Assembly (NCBI GenBank): GCA_028822645.1
Contig: JAPKDG010000012.1
Span: 1-51,837 of the forward strand
Length of the DNA stretch: 51,837 nt
Source: Longimicrobiales bacterium
GTDB lineage: Bacteria; Gemmatimonadota; Gemmatimonadetes; Longimicrobiales; Gaopeijiaceae
Reading direction: 5' to 3'
Below are positions 1 to 8,617 of the stretch, one piece after another. The translations under genes and the position numbers were made by a program. Each line of letters begins with the position of its first letter. Position 1 is the first letter of the stretch. The notes beneath the pieces were generated by a model. The model was not told the DNA's origin and did no database searches. It saw nothing but the letters and a program-made list of their open reading frames with translations.

Positions 1-171
1 TGGGAATACACGGATCAGTGGGAAGAGCCCGCTGAACCAGAAGTGGTGGTCAAATACGTACAAGGCCAACCTGGCTGCTGTGGGTGTTTCCTGCCTGGTT
101 GTTTCTGGATTTTGTTCGTATTCATACTCATCTGGTACCTGCTAGGACAAATCTGGAACTGGCTCTTTTAG
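1..171 (+). CDS. C-terminal part of a small Cys-rich membrane protein
   Basis: The window opens inside a reading frame (frame 1) that ends at a TAG at 169-171. The visible 56 residues begin with an acidic stretch, followed by a cysteine cluster (CCGCFLPGC) and one hydrophobic segment rich in Trp and Ile that could span the membrane. The final residues are NWLF. It lies convergent to the Bax-inhibitor gene, 38 bases away. No family is recognised. The cysteine cluster beside a single membrane helix could bind metal or be lipidated, but this is a guess. The start lies outside the window. Confidence 0.5.
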   Translation, partial: WEYTDQWEEPAEPEVVVKYVQGQPGCCGCFLPGCFWILFVFILIWYLLGQIWNWLF

Positions 172-209
172 GATCACAAGACGGCCAAGCTCCTCTTCAC
201 CCCGAATTA

Positions 210-962
210 CTATCGACTGCGTAATTTGGACAGAAGCCTCAAGATTTCGAGATATAGCCACACCAGAGTGACCATCAAAGAAAAAGCCCCGAACCACTCC
301 ATATGCTTCGGCAGACCTGCCTCGACGCCCTCTTCGATAAAATCAAAATCGAGCACTAAATTCAGCGCAGCAATGCCAACCACAAACATAGAAAAGCCGA
401 TCCCAAGAAGACCATTCGAGTGAATAAAACCTATATTTATACCAAAAAATCCAAGAACAAAACTTGCCATATATAGCAAGAAAATTCCTCCAGTAGCAGA
501 GGCAATCATCAGCTTAAAATTCTCGGTCGGCTTTATCATTCCACTCATATAACAAAACAACAGGGCGAACAAAATTCCGAATGTTAGACCAATAGCTTGT
601 AATCCAATGCCAGGAAATCGAGCTTCATACATGCCCGTAATTCCTCCCAAAACTATGCCCTGTAAGAGCGCATAAAGGGGGGCTGTTACTGGCGCCCATT
701 GCTTTTTCGCAATAGTCACAACTGCCACGACCAGGCCTGCAATCGCTGCAGGAAATGTTAATGCAGCATTGTCCCATCCGTAGGTAGATGTTCCGACACA
801 AAGCAAGAGAAGAAACAGCGTCTTACTAACGGTTCCAGCAAGAGTCATCTGGTCTGCCATAGCAAAAGAATTTCCAGAAGTGGCTTGAGTGCCACCGAAC
901 CCTGAAGAAAGAGCTGGATTGCCGGACCGACCAAATTTATTAAGCGCTGCGTGTCTTGACAT
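210..962 (-). CDS. Bax inhibitor-1/YccA family membrane protein
   Basis: An integral membrane protein of 250 residues with about seven hydrophobic segments after a 40-residue polar, Gly/Ser-rich N-terminus. The pattern (YALLQGIVLGG, then GIGFSMFVVGIAALNLVLDF and a C-terminal LYLEILRLL) fits the bacterial Bax1-I family in its longer YccA-like form. Relatives include the calcium-leak channel BsYetJ and E. coli YccA, which modulates FtsH; the role here is not known. The ATG start has a good ribosome site, AAGGGG, just upstream. It follows the hydroxyacid dehydrogenase gene after 92 bases, so it may have its own promoter. Confidence 0.85.
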   Translation of the reverse strand: MSRHAALNKFGRSGNPALSSGFGGTQATSGNSFAMADQMTLAGTVSKTLFLLLLCVGTSTYGWDNAALTFPAAIAGLVVAVVTIAKKQWAPVTAPLYALLQGIVLGGITGMYEARFPGIGLQAIGLTFGILFALLFCYMSGMIKPTENFKLMIASATGGIFLLYMASFVLGFFGINIGFIHSNGLLGIGFSMFVVGIAALNLVLDFDFIEEGVEAGLPKHMEWFGAFSLMVTLVWLYLEILRLLSKLRSR

Positions 963-1054
963 TTCTAATCCCCTTATAAATTCTGTCCTAATAACCGATC
1001 GATTTCATTTCTACCAGAACCCTTATTAACAATCTAATCATGCTTTCCTAATTT

Positions 1055-2311
1055 TTAATAGCCGCGACTTATATCAATTAAATTTAGCAACGGTTCGCCA
1101 GCCATGTAGCGCCTCAAGTTCTCACGGTAGAAAACATACTGATTGTCTCGATATCGAGGCGAATAATCCGAAACGTGTGGAGTCATAATAACACGAGGAA
1201 GATCCCACAATTCAAAATCATCTTGCGGAAGATCGTCCGTTCCAAAACCAGCGATTTTTTCGGCCTTGAGAGCCTTCTTGAGGTCTTCCCAATTGATGAC
1301 TCCAAGACGAGCAATACTCAAGAAATAAGCAGACTCTTTCATAGCATCAAAGAATTTCATATCAAATAAACCGCGTGTGGCAGCTGTCGGCGGAACCGCG
1401 GCGAAAACAATATCGGCCTTTGTCGCCAGTTCATACATTTCATCGGACAAGCCAACATAATCAACAAAATCCGGTCCAGAGCGACTACTATTCCTAGTCG
1501 CTATGACCCTCATTCCCAAAGCGTTAGCTAGTCTAGCTACCTCCGTACCAATACTACCTAATCCCACAACGAATAACGTCAAATCTTGAAACTCAACATC
1601 AAGATGTTTATCTCTCACAACGTCCGTCCTGGTCCTTCCCCAAATATGATTTCGCTGTCTTTCGGCATGAATATCCATACCACCAAGCAGAGAAATCATA
1701 ATGGTGAGCGAATGTTGGGCAATGGCATCCTTGGTCATGTCACGGATGGAGCTGACCAAAACATTCCGCTCCTCCATGATGCTCTGCATCCTCTCGGCAT
1801 CTTCGCCAACTGTGTTAAAACATCTGTCCAATCCGACACTTCCCGATTGTATCCAGCGAACCTCAGGGCCAATTGCATCGATTGTAGCTGGGCCACAACC
1901 TAGACCAATAGTAGCCTGTGCGTCTTCCAAGACACCCTTCTCTATCGCGTCCGCAAGATTCTTTACAGGGATAAACTGTACTTCCGGTGCAATCGCCTGT
2001 AAGAACTCCAATCGCTCAAATCGAGCTTCCCAGGGTTCGTTGCCTGGCATCTCGACTACCACCTTTTGCAGTGGAGTCCATCCAGCCATGTCACGTACTG
2101 GAAGCTCCGACTCACGAAGGCCAAATTTATCCACCAATTCTTTTGGCGTGAGATCTGCATAATCCTCAACGCCAGAAGATATTCTCTCCTCCACATCCGG
2201 AGTCGAAACCTCCTGACTCTCTGGACTACAAGAATACAGAATTCCGACCAAAGAAATGATCGGGAGTGCAATAAAAATGCCTTTATTAAAACTCAAATTT
2301 CTAGTTTTCAA
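1055..2311 (-). CDS. D-2-hydroxyacid dehydrogenase-like lipoprotein
   Basis: A 418-residue protein with a bacterial lipoprotein signal: a basic N-terminus, a hydrophobic stretch (residues 11-26) and Cys28 in the context LYSC. The mature part resembles the NAD(P)-dependent D-2-hydroxyacid dehydrogenase family. It has a Rossmann motif GLGSIG at 250-255, the substrate-binding/catalytic Arg at 335 (SIARLG, where most relatives have ARGG) and the catalytic His at 379 (TPHV). The usual catalytic Glu region is shortened and reads GTDDLP around 357-362, so an Asp may replace Glu. The start is a TTG with a GAGGA site six or so bases upstream, lying inside the end of the sialidase-like gene (11-base overlap). 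Export of a pyridine-nucleotide enzyme is unusual. It may be a binding protein or use a tightly held cofactor. Confidence 0.8.
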   Translation of the reverse strand: MKTRNLSFNKGIFIALPIISLVGILYSCSPESQEVSTPDVEERISSGVEDYADLTPKELVDKFGLRESELPVRDMAGWTPLQKVVVEMPGNEPWEARFERLEFLQAIAPEVQFIPVKNLADAIEKGVLEDAQATIGLGCGPATIDAIGPEVRWIQSGSVGLDRCFNTVGEDAERMQSIMEERNVLVSSIRDMTKDAIAQHSLTIMISLLGGMDIHAERQRNHIWGRTRTDVVRDKHLDVEFQDLTLFVVGLGSIGTEVARLANALGMRVIATRNSSRSGPDFVDYVGLSDEMYELATKADIVFAAVPPTAATRGLFDMKFFDAMKESAYFLSIARLGVINWEDLKKALKAEKIAGFGTDDLPQDDFELWDLPRVIMTPHVSDYSPRYRDNQYVFYRENLRRYMAGEPLLNLIDISRGY

Positions 2312-3554
2312 TTTCTATCCTCGCTACTCTGACTTGTTGAGACTCCACCGAAACATCAGTCCAGGCCAACACTAATGATCCGTCTGAATCTTGCACTAAC
2401 TGGGGGAATCCCGTTGCACGGCCTGAAGTTGTTGCTGTTAGAGCCACACTTTCCGACACCTCGCCGGTGGAACTAACTCTACGCATTCTCACTTCCGCTC
2501 CTTCGCCTCCTGTCCGTTCTAACCAAGACACCAGAGCTTCACCAGTAGAGAGCCCCACCACAGAAACTCTTCCTGCAGGATTGCCATCATCGATGATCAC
2601 GGGGCTATTGAAAGTTTTGCCCATGTCTAGAGAAGTTGCCACTTTCACTCTGGGTTGATCTTCCGCTCCTGTGAACCATGCGACATACAATTCTTCCTCC
2701 GCCATCGCCACTGAAGGCCCATTCACGGGACATCCTCCTATATTCCAATTGTCCTGATACACAGGCTCTCCAGCAGTCCAATTTCCATCTACCAAGCGAG
2801 TGATATAGATATCCCTAATTTCTTCTTCTGTGCGATCTCTGTAAACTACTACAGGACCTTTCGGTGTCATGGCAGCATCTGTCTGACAACAGTCGCAGAC
2901 CCTCCCATCCACTAAAGTCTCAATTCCAGGAGTCCCATCAACTTCTACCTGTCTAAACCTAAGTGTCATTTCTCTCGCTATAGAGTCATCTTTTTCCGCT
3001 GCAGCAAATTGACGTCCATCCAACCACACCAGGCCCATCGTCTCTCCTAGTGACATCATACTAACAAATCCGTGCTCTGTTGCCGTGCCATCATCGTGAG
3101 GCGTCCAGGGTTCCGACCAAGTTTCTCCACCATCACTAGATTTTACTACTCTCACACCGTAGTCATATCCACCCTGTGTCCCACTCTGCAGCCAGTGTGC
3201 CCACAAGGTACCGTTAGGACCCGATTGTATGGATGGGAAATCAGCCCAATTGACAAAAAAATTATCACTTTCAGTGATGACTTTGGCTTTTGACCAACCA
3301 TCTCTTTCTAACTTCGAAAACTTCAGTTGGTGTTCAGTTTCACCTTTTGCCTCCAGCCAACTCATAAAAACTTCTTCTCCTGAAGTTGTTAGAAATGGTT
3401 CGCCACTGCTTTGGCCGGCGGGCGAGACCAATTCATTCGAGCTTACCTTGAGTAGGATTTCTCCGTCATCACAACTCGACAACAGGACTAGTAGGGCCAA
3501 GCCGACACAGGTCTGCTTGGTAAAACATTTTGACACTTTCGGTAAATTTAACAT
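2301..3554 (-). CDS. Sialidase-like (BNR/Asp-box) lipoprotein
   Basis: The start is taken at 3554, not at an upstream codon inside cysS, because the ATG there follows a strong AGGGGG ribosome site and directly begins a lipoprotein signal with Cys28 (LLSSC). The 417-residue protein looks like a six-bladed beta-propeller of the sialidase/exo-alpha-sialidase superfamily. An Asp-box is visible as SSDGGETW and a weaker one as SLDMGKTF. A cysteine motif, CDCCQT, plus a later GGCPVNGPS are typical of a group of uncharacterised sialidase-like exported proteins. The arginine triad of true sialidases cannot be confirmed by eye, so the activity is unknown. It sits 28 bases after cysS and overlaps the next lipoprotein gene, suggesting translational coupling of the two lipoproteins. 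Confidence 0.75.
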   Translation of the reverse strand: MLNLPKVSKCFTKQTCVGLALLVLLSSCDDGEILLKVSSNELVSPAGQSSGEPFLTTSGEEVFMSWLEAKGETEHQLKFSKLERDGWSKAKVITESDNFFVNWADFPSIQSGPNGTLWAHWLQSGTQGGYDYGVRVVKSSDGGETWSEPWTPHDDGTATEHGFVSMMSLGETMGLVWLDGRQFAAAEKDDSIAREMTLRFRQVEVDGTPGIETLVDGRVCDCCQTDAAMTPKGPVVVYRDRTEEEIRDIYITRLVDGNWTAGEPVYQDNWNIGGCPVNGPSVAMAEEELYVAWFTGAEDQPRVKVATSLDMGKTFNSPVIIDDGNPAGRVSVVGLSTGEALVSWLERTGGEGAEVRMRRVSSTGEVSESVALTATTSGRATGFPQLVQDSDGSLVLAWTDVSVESQQVRVARIEIEN

Positions 3555-3582
3555 CGAGTTTTCCCCCTTATCTATTTTCGTC

Positions 3583-5019
3583 TTAGTGACCAGATTTTTT
3601 CCACCTAGTTTTCTCACCAGAATCCTCTAAGGTGATCCCTTGAGAAATCAGTTCATCTCGAATTTGATCTGCTCTTTCAAAATCACGATTCTGTCGTGCT
3701 GTGGCTCTTTCAATTATAAGTGACTCTACCCATTTTTCCATTGAAGGATCTATGCGACGGCTCTCTCTCCCTAGGGCAAGCAGACCAAGTACCGCATCTA
3801 TAGATTTTAATGTTTCCAGGGCCTTCTCCACATCCTTTTGGGATACTCCTGGGGTTGAGTCCAGTTCACCATTAGCCCTATTGATAAAAACAAAAAGAGT
3901 GGCCAGCGCCTCTGCAGAGTTCAAATCATCGTCCATCACTCCCTGGAATTCCTCGATGGCTTCAAGGGATATACAACTTAAGGGACCTTCTCCCTCGACA
4001 GAAAGCCCTTTGAGTGAATTCAGTCGAACTTCAAAATCAATGATCCTCTGAACAGCTGACCTAGAAGCATCAAGATCTTTTCTCGTAAAATTGAGTTCTC
4101 TACGGTACTGCGCGCTCAAAAGCTGATGGCGTATCGCCGCCGGCTCAAATCCCTCCTCTAATAGCTGACGGACCGTTATCGTATTACCAAGTGACTTAGA
4201 CATCTTGCGACCTTCAACTATCAAGTGCTTGACGTGTACCCAATGTTGCACGAAAGGTTTCCCTGTAACTGCTTCTGATTGCGCAATTTCATTTTCGTGA
4301 TGAGGAAACACCAGATCTTCTCCACCCATATGAATATCTAGTGTCTCTCCAAGCTCTTTAATGCTCATGACCGAGCACTCAAGGTGCCAACCAGGCCTCC
4401 CTCTTCCCCAAGGTGAGTCCCAAGATGCCTCTACTTTTTCATCAATCGATTTTGCAGCCTTCCATAGGACGAAATCTCGAACGTCTTCTTTCTCATACTC
4501 ATCGGAGTCTACCCTTGAAACGGTATTGTTAGATTCGAGATCCAAACCCTTTAAGCGACCATATTCAGGAAACGATCCTATAGAAAAATAAACAGAGCCA
4601 TCTGCTGTGGAATAAGCCACTCCATTATCGATAAGACGTTCAGTCCAAACAATCATTTCCTCTATATAGTCCGTTGCCAGAGGGTAGACTTCAGCAGGCA
4701 GAATCCCCAAGCTTTCAGCATCATCTATGACCTGCTTGCCAAAAGGCCCCGTATATGCCTTTATCGTCTGATCTGCTTCGGAGGCTCTTTCAATCGTCTT
4801 GTCATCTACGTCCGTGAGATTCATCACAAAACGAACTTTGTACCCCGACCAGACTAAATAGCGGTGTAATAAATCATAGACCAAAAAACTTCGATAATTA
4901 CCGATATGAGCGTGGTCATAAACAGTCGGGCCACATGCATATAGCAAGACAGATGGAGGATTCAAGGGTTCGAATTCCTTCAGGGATCGTGTCAAAGTAT
5001 CGTAGAGTTGTAGACTCAT
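3583..5019 (-). CDS. cysS: Cysteine--tRNA ligase
   Basis: Charges tRNA-Cys with cysteine in the cytoplasm. The 478-residue length is normal. The class I signature HIGN is at 38-41, preceded by zinc ligand Cys29 (YACGPT). The remaining zinc ligands are expected in LECS and HHENE, and the KMSKS loop is near residue 273 (GRKMSKSLGN). The C-terminal anticodon-binding region ends with a basic tail. The ATG follows a GAGGA ribosome site. It lies 30 bases after pyrF and precedes the two lipoprotein genes by 28 bases, so it is probably in one long operon. Confidence 0.97.
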   Translation of the reverse strand: MSLQLYDTLTRSLKEFEPLNPPSVLLYACGPTVYDHAHIGNYRSFLVYDLLHRYLVWSGYKVRFVMNLTDVDDKTIERASEADQTIKAYTGPFGKQVIDDAESLGILPAEVYPLATDYIEEMIVWTERLIDNGVAYSTADGSVYFSIGSFPEYGRLKGLDLESNNTVSRVDSDEYEKEDVRDFVLWKAAKSIDEKVEASWDSPWGRGRPGWHLECSVMSIKELGETLDIHMGGEDLVFPHHENEIAQSEAVTGKPFVQHWVHVKHLIVEGRKMSKSLGNTITVRQLLEEGFEPAAIRHQLLSAQYRRELNFTRKDLDASRSAVQRIIDFEVRLNSLKGLSVEGEGPLSCISLEAIEEFQGVMDDDLNSAEALATLFVFINRANGELDSTPGVSQKDVEKALETLKSIDAVLGLLALGRESRRIDPSMEKWVESLIIERATARQNRDFERADQIRDELISQGITLEDSGEKTRWKKSGH

Positions 5020-5049
5020 GGAAAATCCTCAAAAATTATTTAAACGTGT

Positions 5050-5748
5050 TCACACTTGTCGGGAGATTTCTTCATTTAATCGACGAAGCGTATTAGACGG
5101 ATTTTCTGACTGCGTAACAGACCGTCCTACCACTAAATAGTCTGCACCTGCTTCCACAGCTGCCAACGGAGTAGCAACTCTCGCTTGGTCGTGAGTGTCC
5201 TCACCAGCAAGACGGACTCCCGGAGTCACTACAAGGAAGTCTCCTCCCAAAGACATCTTTAGCATTCTTGCTTCCCGTGGTGAAGCGACTACTCCAGACA
5301 AACCAATTTTCTTGGCTTGGCGTCCCAATCTCAAAATTTCTTCCTCGAGTGACTCTACTGGACGACCCCAAATTTTTTCCACCTCATTCGCTGTCATAGA
5401 AGTCAGAACTGTCACACCCAAAATCGAGATAGCGCCTGCTGCTGCCTCAGCGGCGGCGGCCATCATTGCCTCTCCTCCAACTGTGTGAAGTGTCAGAAGG
5501 TCTACCCCAAGATCAACTGCGGATCTTACCGCCCCTGCCACAGTATTAGGGATGTCGTATAGCTTTAAGTCCAAAAAGATTTTTTTCTCTCTTTCTCTTA
5601 AAGCTTCTACAATAGCTGGTCCTTCCTGTGAAAATAATTCAAGGCCGACCTTATAAAAACTACCCTCATTCCCAATCGAATCCACGAGAAACAAAGCTTC
5701 CTCGGCATTTGGAAAATCCAAAGCTATTATCACTTTTTCCTTTCTCAC
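5050..5748 (-). CDS. pyrF: Orotidine 5'-phosphate decarboxylase
   Basis: The last step of de novo UMP synthesis. The protein has 232 residues, in the size range of the bacterial type I enzyme. The catalytic motif DLKLYDIPNT (Asp60, Lys62, Asp65) is intact, and a C-terminal phosphate-binding segment reads DYLVVGRSVTQS. The start is a GTG at 5748, 16 bases after the pyrD stop. A second GTG at 5733, with AAAGG just before it, is an equally possible start and would shorten the protein by five residues. Adjacent pyrD makes the function certain. Confidence 0.96.
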   Translation of the reverse strand: MRKEKVIIALDFPNAEEALFLVDSIGNEGSFYKVGLELFSQEGPAIVEALREREKKIFLDLKLYDIPNTVAGAVRSAVDLGVDLLTLHTVGGEAMMAAAAEAAAGAISILGVTVLTSMTANEVEKIWGRPVESLEEEILRLGRQAKKIGLSGVVASPREARMLKMSLGGDFLVVTPGVRLAGEDTHDQARVATPLAAVEAGADYLVVGRSVTQSENPSNTLRRLNEEISRQV

Positions 5749-5764
5749 TATTCAATCAGCTCCT

Positions 5765-6706
5765 TTAAACATCGCCCGCTACTTCCACATCATCAGTATA
5801 CGCTCCAATCAAACTTGAAATGCAATCGATCTTCTGGTTCTCACAGAATCTTACTATCCCACGAGCTATACCTTGTGCTGCCCTTGGATTAGCAAATGTA
5901 GCTGTCCCGACTTGGACTAAAGAGGCTCCTGCCAATAAGTATTGAATAGCGTCATATTCGTTCATAATGCCTCCAGCACCTACTAAAGGAATTCTAGTTT
6001 TTTGCCGAGCACGATGTACCGCATAGACACCCACAGCACGAAGTGCTGGGCCTGATACTCCCCCCTGCCCAGCTCCCAACTCTGCTTTTTGTGAATGAAC
6101 ATCAATCGCCAGACCTGGAATTGTATTTATCAATGTCACCCCATCAGCTCCATTCACCTCTGCGGCTTGGGCAACCAAACCTATATCTGGGACATTAGGA
6201 GCCAGTTTTACCAAAATAGGACGATCAGTCAACTCACGAACCGACGATACCACTTCCTTTAAAGATTCTGGATCCAACGCGAAAGGCATACCCTCCATTT
6301 TGACATCATTGGGGCAAGACAAATTCAATTCGTATCCAAGAAACCCACCGGTTTTTTCGAGACGTTTTACTATTGCACAATACTCTTCTTTAAGATGGCC
6401 AGCTACGCTAATAAACACCTGCAATGAAGGTAGGTTTTCGTTCATCCAAGGAATCTTATCACTACAGACCACTTCCACTCCTGGGTTCGCTAAACCAATC
6501 GAATTAAGCATGGCATTACCAGCTTCTACTACCCTAGGTGCAGCATTTCCTACCCTGGGATCATAGGTCACTGACTTAGTCACAATGCCACCTAATCTAT
6601 CGAAATCTAGAACATCATTAAGTTCTTCTCCAAAACCACAAGTGCCTCCTGCCAATAGCACAGGGTTACGAAACCGAACTCCAAAAATTTCTTGTTCTAT
6701 CTGCAT
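5765..6706 (-). CDS. pyrD: Dihydroorotate dehydrogenase, class 1B type
   Basis: Oxidises dihydroorotate to orotate with FMN in pyrimidine synthesis. It has 313 residues. The class 1 active-site Cys131 is in NLSCPN, the FMN/substrate region reads NSIGLANPG at 68-76, and a second Asn motif is TLINTIPG. A C-terminal GAGGI and VQVGTA complete the barrel. The sequence resembles class 1B catalytic subunits, which normally need the PyrK iron-sulfur partner; no pyrK is in this window. An ATG start lies 31 bases after the amidase gene. Confidence 0.94.
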   Translation of the reverse strand: MQIEQEIFGVRFRNPVLLAGGTCGFGEELNDVLDFDRLGGIVTKSVTYDPRVGNAAPRVVEAGNAMLNSIGLANPGVEVVCSDKIPWMNENLPSLQVFISVAGHLKEEYCAIVKRLEKTGGFLGYELNLSCPNDVKMEGMPFALDPESLKEVVSSVRELTDRPILVKLAPNVPDIGLVAQAAEVNGADGVTLINTIPGLAIDVHSQKAELGAGQGGVSGPALRAVGVYAVHRARQKTRIPLVGAGGIMNEYDAIQYLLAGASLVQVGTATFANPRAAQGIARGIVRFCENQKIDCISSLIGAYTDDVEVAGDV

Positions 6707-6737
6707 GAATTTTTCCAGTAGTTCTTCTTAATACAGC

Positions 6738-8006
6738 TTAGTAATTTCCATTGATACCAGTTACTTCTTGCCCAGGTGGATAACGCTCATAAAAACCCCT
6801 AACTGCATCAGCTAAAGCCTTTCCAATCCGCTTCTGGAATTCAGAACGCGACATTTCCCTCTCTTCTTCCCGATTGCTTACAAAGCCTATCTCAACCAAA
6901 ACCGCCGGCATTAGCACATTAGTGATCACAGCGAAAGGACCTTGCTTCACTCCCCGATCCGGACCCATATGCACTATTCTTAGCTGTTCCTGTATAGTCT
7001 CAGCCAAATTGGCCGACCAATGTTGATGATTAAGGTTTCGGAGCTCTCTCAATATGAAGCCCAAGTCAGGAGTTTCACCGTCTTCTTTCTCCCCCGCATA
7101 TAAGCGGAGAGGGGCGTTCTCATTAGCAGCTACTCGTTTTTCGTGTTCAGTGCGAGCCTCAGAAAGGAAGTAGGTCTCGAACCCTCTAACAGAAGGACTA
7201 TCCGGCGCTGCATTAACGTGTATGGACAAGAAAATAGCAAGACCATCTCCTTTCTGGAGCATCGCCTGTTCACCTCTCTCCCAAAGTGGCACGAATACGT
7301 CCCTGTCTCTGGTCATATATACCTCTATATTTTCATCCTTCTCTAATTCCCTTACCAATTCTCTACTGACAGACAAAGCAATGTCTTTCTCACGTCTCCC
7401 GCCAGCACCCGTGGTGCCTGGATCCTTACCTCCATGTCCAGGATCGACAATCACCAGCCGCCTTAAGTCAACATTCGTTTCGCCATCATGAGCCACATCG
7501 CCTTCATCAGGCAGGTCAACTACTGGTTCCGCTTCCGCCTCAACTATCTGGGTTTTCTCTCCAGCTTTGGGTTCCTCGCCCAAATTAGATTCTTGGCCAT
7601 TTGTGAGAACATAACCAGCTCCCAAACGCACTGGAACAAAATCAAGAAAAAATTGAATCGGGATTTGAGCAGACCTTCCTTCCATAACCGGGGAATTCAC
7701 CAATTGAAGAAGATCATTGTTCCAGTAAAAAAAAGGACTATCAAATAAAAACCGTACCCTATCTGTTTCACTTATTGTTGCCTTGAGACTCTCACTATCG
7801 ATTTCGACATCCCAGCCCATTTCTTCCAATGCAACATGAGTCACTGTCCTGTACCCTCCCGTATCAAAGACAGTAATATCCAGAGTGTCTCCGTCAGAAC
7901 CTACTAAGATTAAATGGCCTTTGGATTGACCGAGAGATTCTATCGGTTGTAATAGCAGAGGGGCAAGAAAGCAGAAGCCATATATTAACCAAGAAATTAC
8001 TTTCAT
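6738..8006 (-). CDS. N-acetylmuramoyl-L-alanine amidase (Amidase_3)
   Basis: A murein hydrolase that cuts the amide bond between MurNAc and the stem peptide. A signal peptide (residues 1-26, ending SLGQS) exports it to the periplasm. Residues of about 30-130 form an N-terminal domain resembling a copper-amine-oxidase-like or AMIN-like fold, followed by an acidic linker. The zinc amidase domain starts near 180 with VIVDPGHGGKDPG, followed by the Glu in REKDIAL, the His in LSIHVNA and the catalytic Glu in VLVEIGFVSN. It resembles AmiA/AmiC-type septal amidases. Its ATG overlaps the smpB stop as ATGA, so the two genes are translationally coupled. Confidence 0.92.
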   Translation of the reverse strand: MKVISWLIYGFCFLAPLLLQPIESLGQSKGHLILVGSDGDTLDITVFDTGGYRTVTHVALEEMGWDVEIDSESLKATISETDRVRFLFDSPFFYWNNDLLQLVNSPVMEGRSAQIPIQFFLDFVPVRLGAGYVLTNGQESNLGEEPKAGEKTQIVEAEAEPVVDLPDEGDVAHDGETNVDLRRLVIVDPGHGGKDPGTTGAGGRREKDIALSVSRELVRELEKDENIEVYMTRDRDVFVPLWERGEQAMLQKGDGLAIFLSIHVNAAPDSPSVRGFETYFLSEARTEHEKRVAANENAPLRLYAGEKEDGETPDLGFILRELRNLNHQHWSANLAETIQEQLRIVHMGPDRGVKQGPFAVITNVLMPAVLVEIGFVSNREEEREMSRSEFQKRIGKALADAVRGFYERYPPGQEVTGINGNY

Positions 8007-8467
8007 TTATACCTAGCCACCGCTCTACGAGCTTCCATTTCTTGAGTTGCTCTCCTGAGTTTTTCTCGCTTGTCATGAAGCTGACGCCCCTTACCCAGAC
8101 CCAAAGTCACCTTAGCGTTACCTCGCCGAAAATAAACATCTAAAGGCACCAGGGTGAGACCTTTCTCAGCCGTTTTGGCTGACAAGCGACGGATCTCACT
8201 CCTATTCAAAAGAAGTTTACGTTTTCGATCGGAATCCAAATTGGCACGATTTGCCTGAGCATAGGGTGCTATGTGTAAGCTATAGAGCCAAACTTCGCCA
8301 TTCTCTACTTTTGCAAAGGCATCCCTGAAGGCCATCTGTCCTCCACGCAAGGATTTTACCTCAGGGCCTTTCAAAACAATTCCAGCTTCGTAGGTGTCTA
8401 AGATCTCATACTGATGTAAAGCTTTTCGGTTCCGGCCAACCACTTTTCGGGAACTAGTCGCACTCAA
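8003..8467 (-). CDS. smpB: SsrA-binding protein SmpB
   Basis: Binds tmRNA and delivers it to stalled ribosomes for trans-translation. It has 154 residues with the conserved KALHQYEILDTYEAGIVL, GPEVKSLRGG and GKGRQLHDKR segments and a basic C-terminal tail. The start must be TTG at 8467 or later: the codon two before it is an in-frame TGA, and no ATG lies ahead of the conserved region. No tmRNA gene is visible nearby; the upstream gap is only 150 bases. The gene ends in a four-base overlap with the amidase. Confidence 0.96.
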   Translation of the reverse strand: MSATSSRKVVGRNRKALHQYEILDTYEAGIVLKGPEVKSLRGGQMAFRDAFAKVENGEVWLYSLHIAPYAQANRANLDSDRKRKLLLNRSEIRRLSAKTAEKGLTLVPLDVYFRRGNAKVTLGLGKGRQLHDKREKLRRATQEMEARRAVARYK

Positions 8468-8617
8468 AACTCACATATCTCCCATGAATATTGAGCGGAC
8501 CAAAAACAACTGTCGCTCAAAAACACTGGCCGTGATTTACGGACACAAAACATAGTCTCCTCAACCGTTCTTTAGTCCTCTTCGCTCCTCGCGGAATTCT
8601 CCAACACAATAATTCTA

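Noticed and set aside
1586-2332. Plus-strand frames of 88-153 codons opposite the hydroxyacid dehydrogenase
   Set aside because: They are antisense shadows of a well-supported gene and show no family motifs or ribosome sites.
2301-3617. Longer start of the sialidase-like gene at 3617
   Set aside because: It would overlap cysS by 35 bases and put 21 extra polar residues before an otherwise perfect lipoprotein signal; the ATG at 3554 has a strong ribosome site.
8468-8617. tmRNA gene next to smpB
   Set aside because: The gap is only 150 bases and has no tRNA-like ends or tag-like frame.
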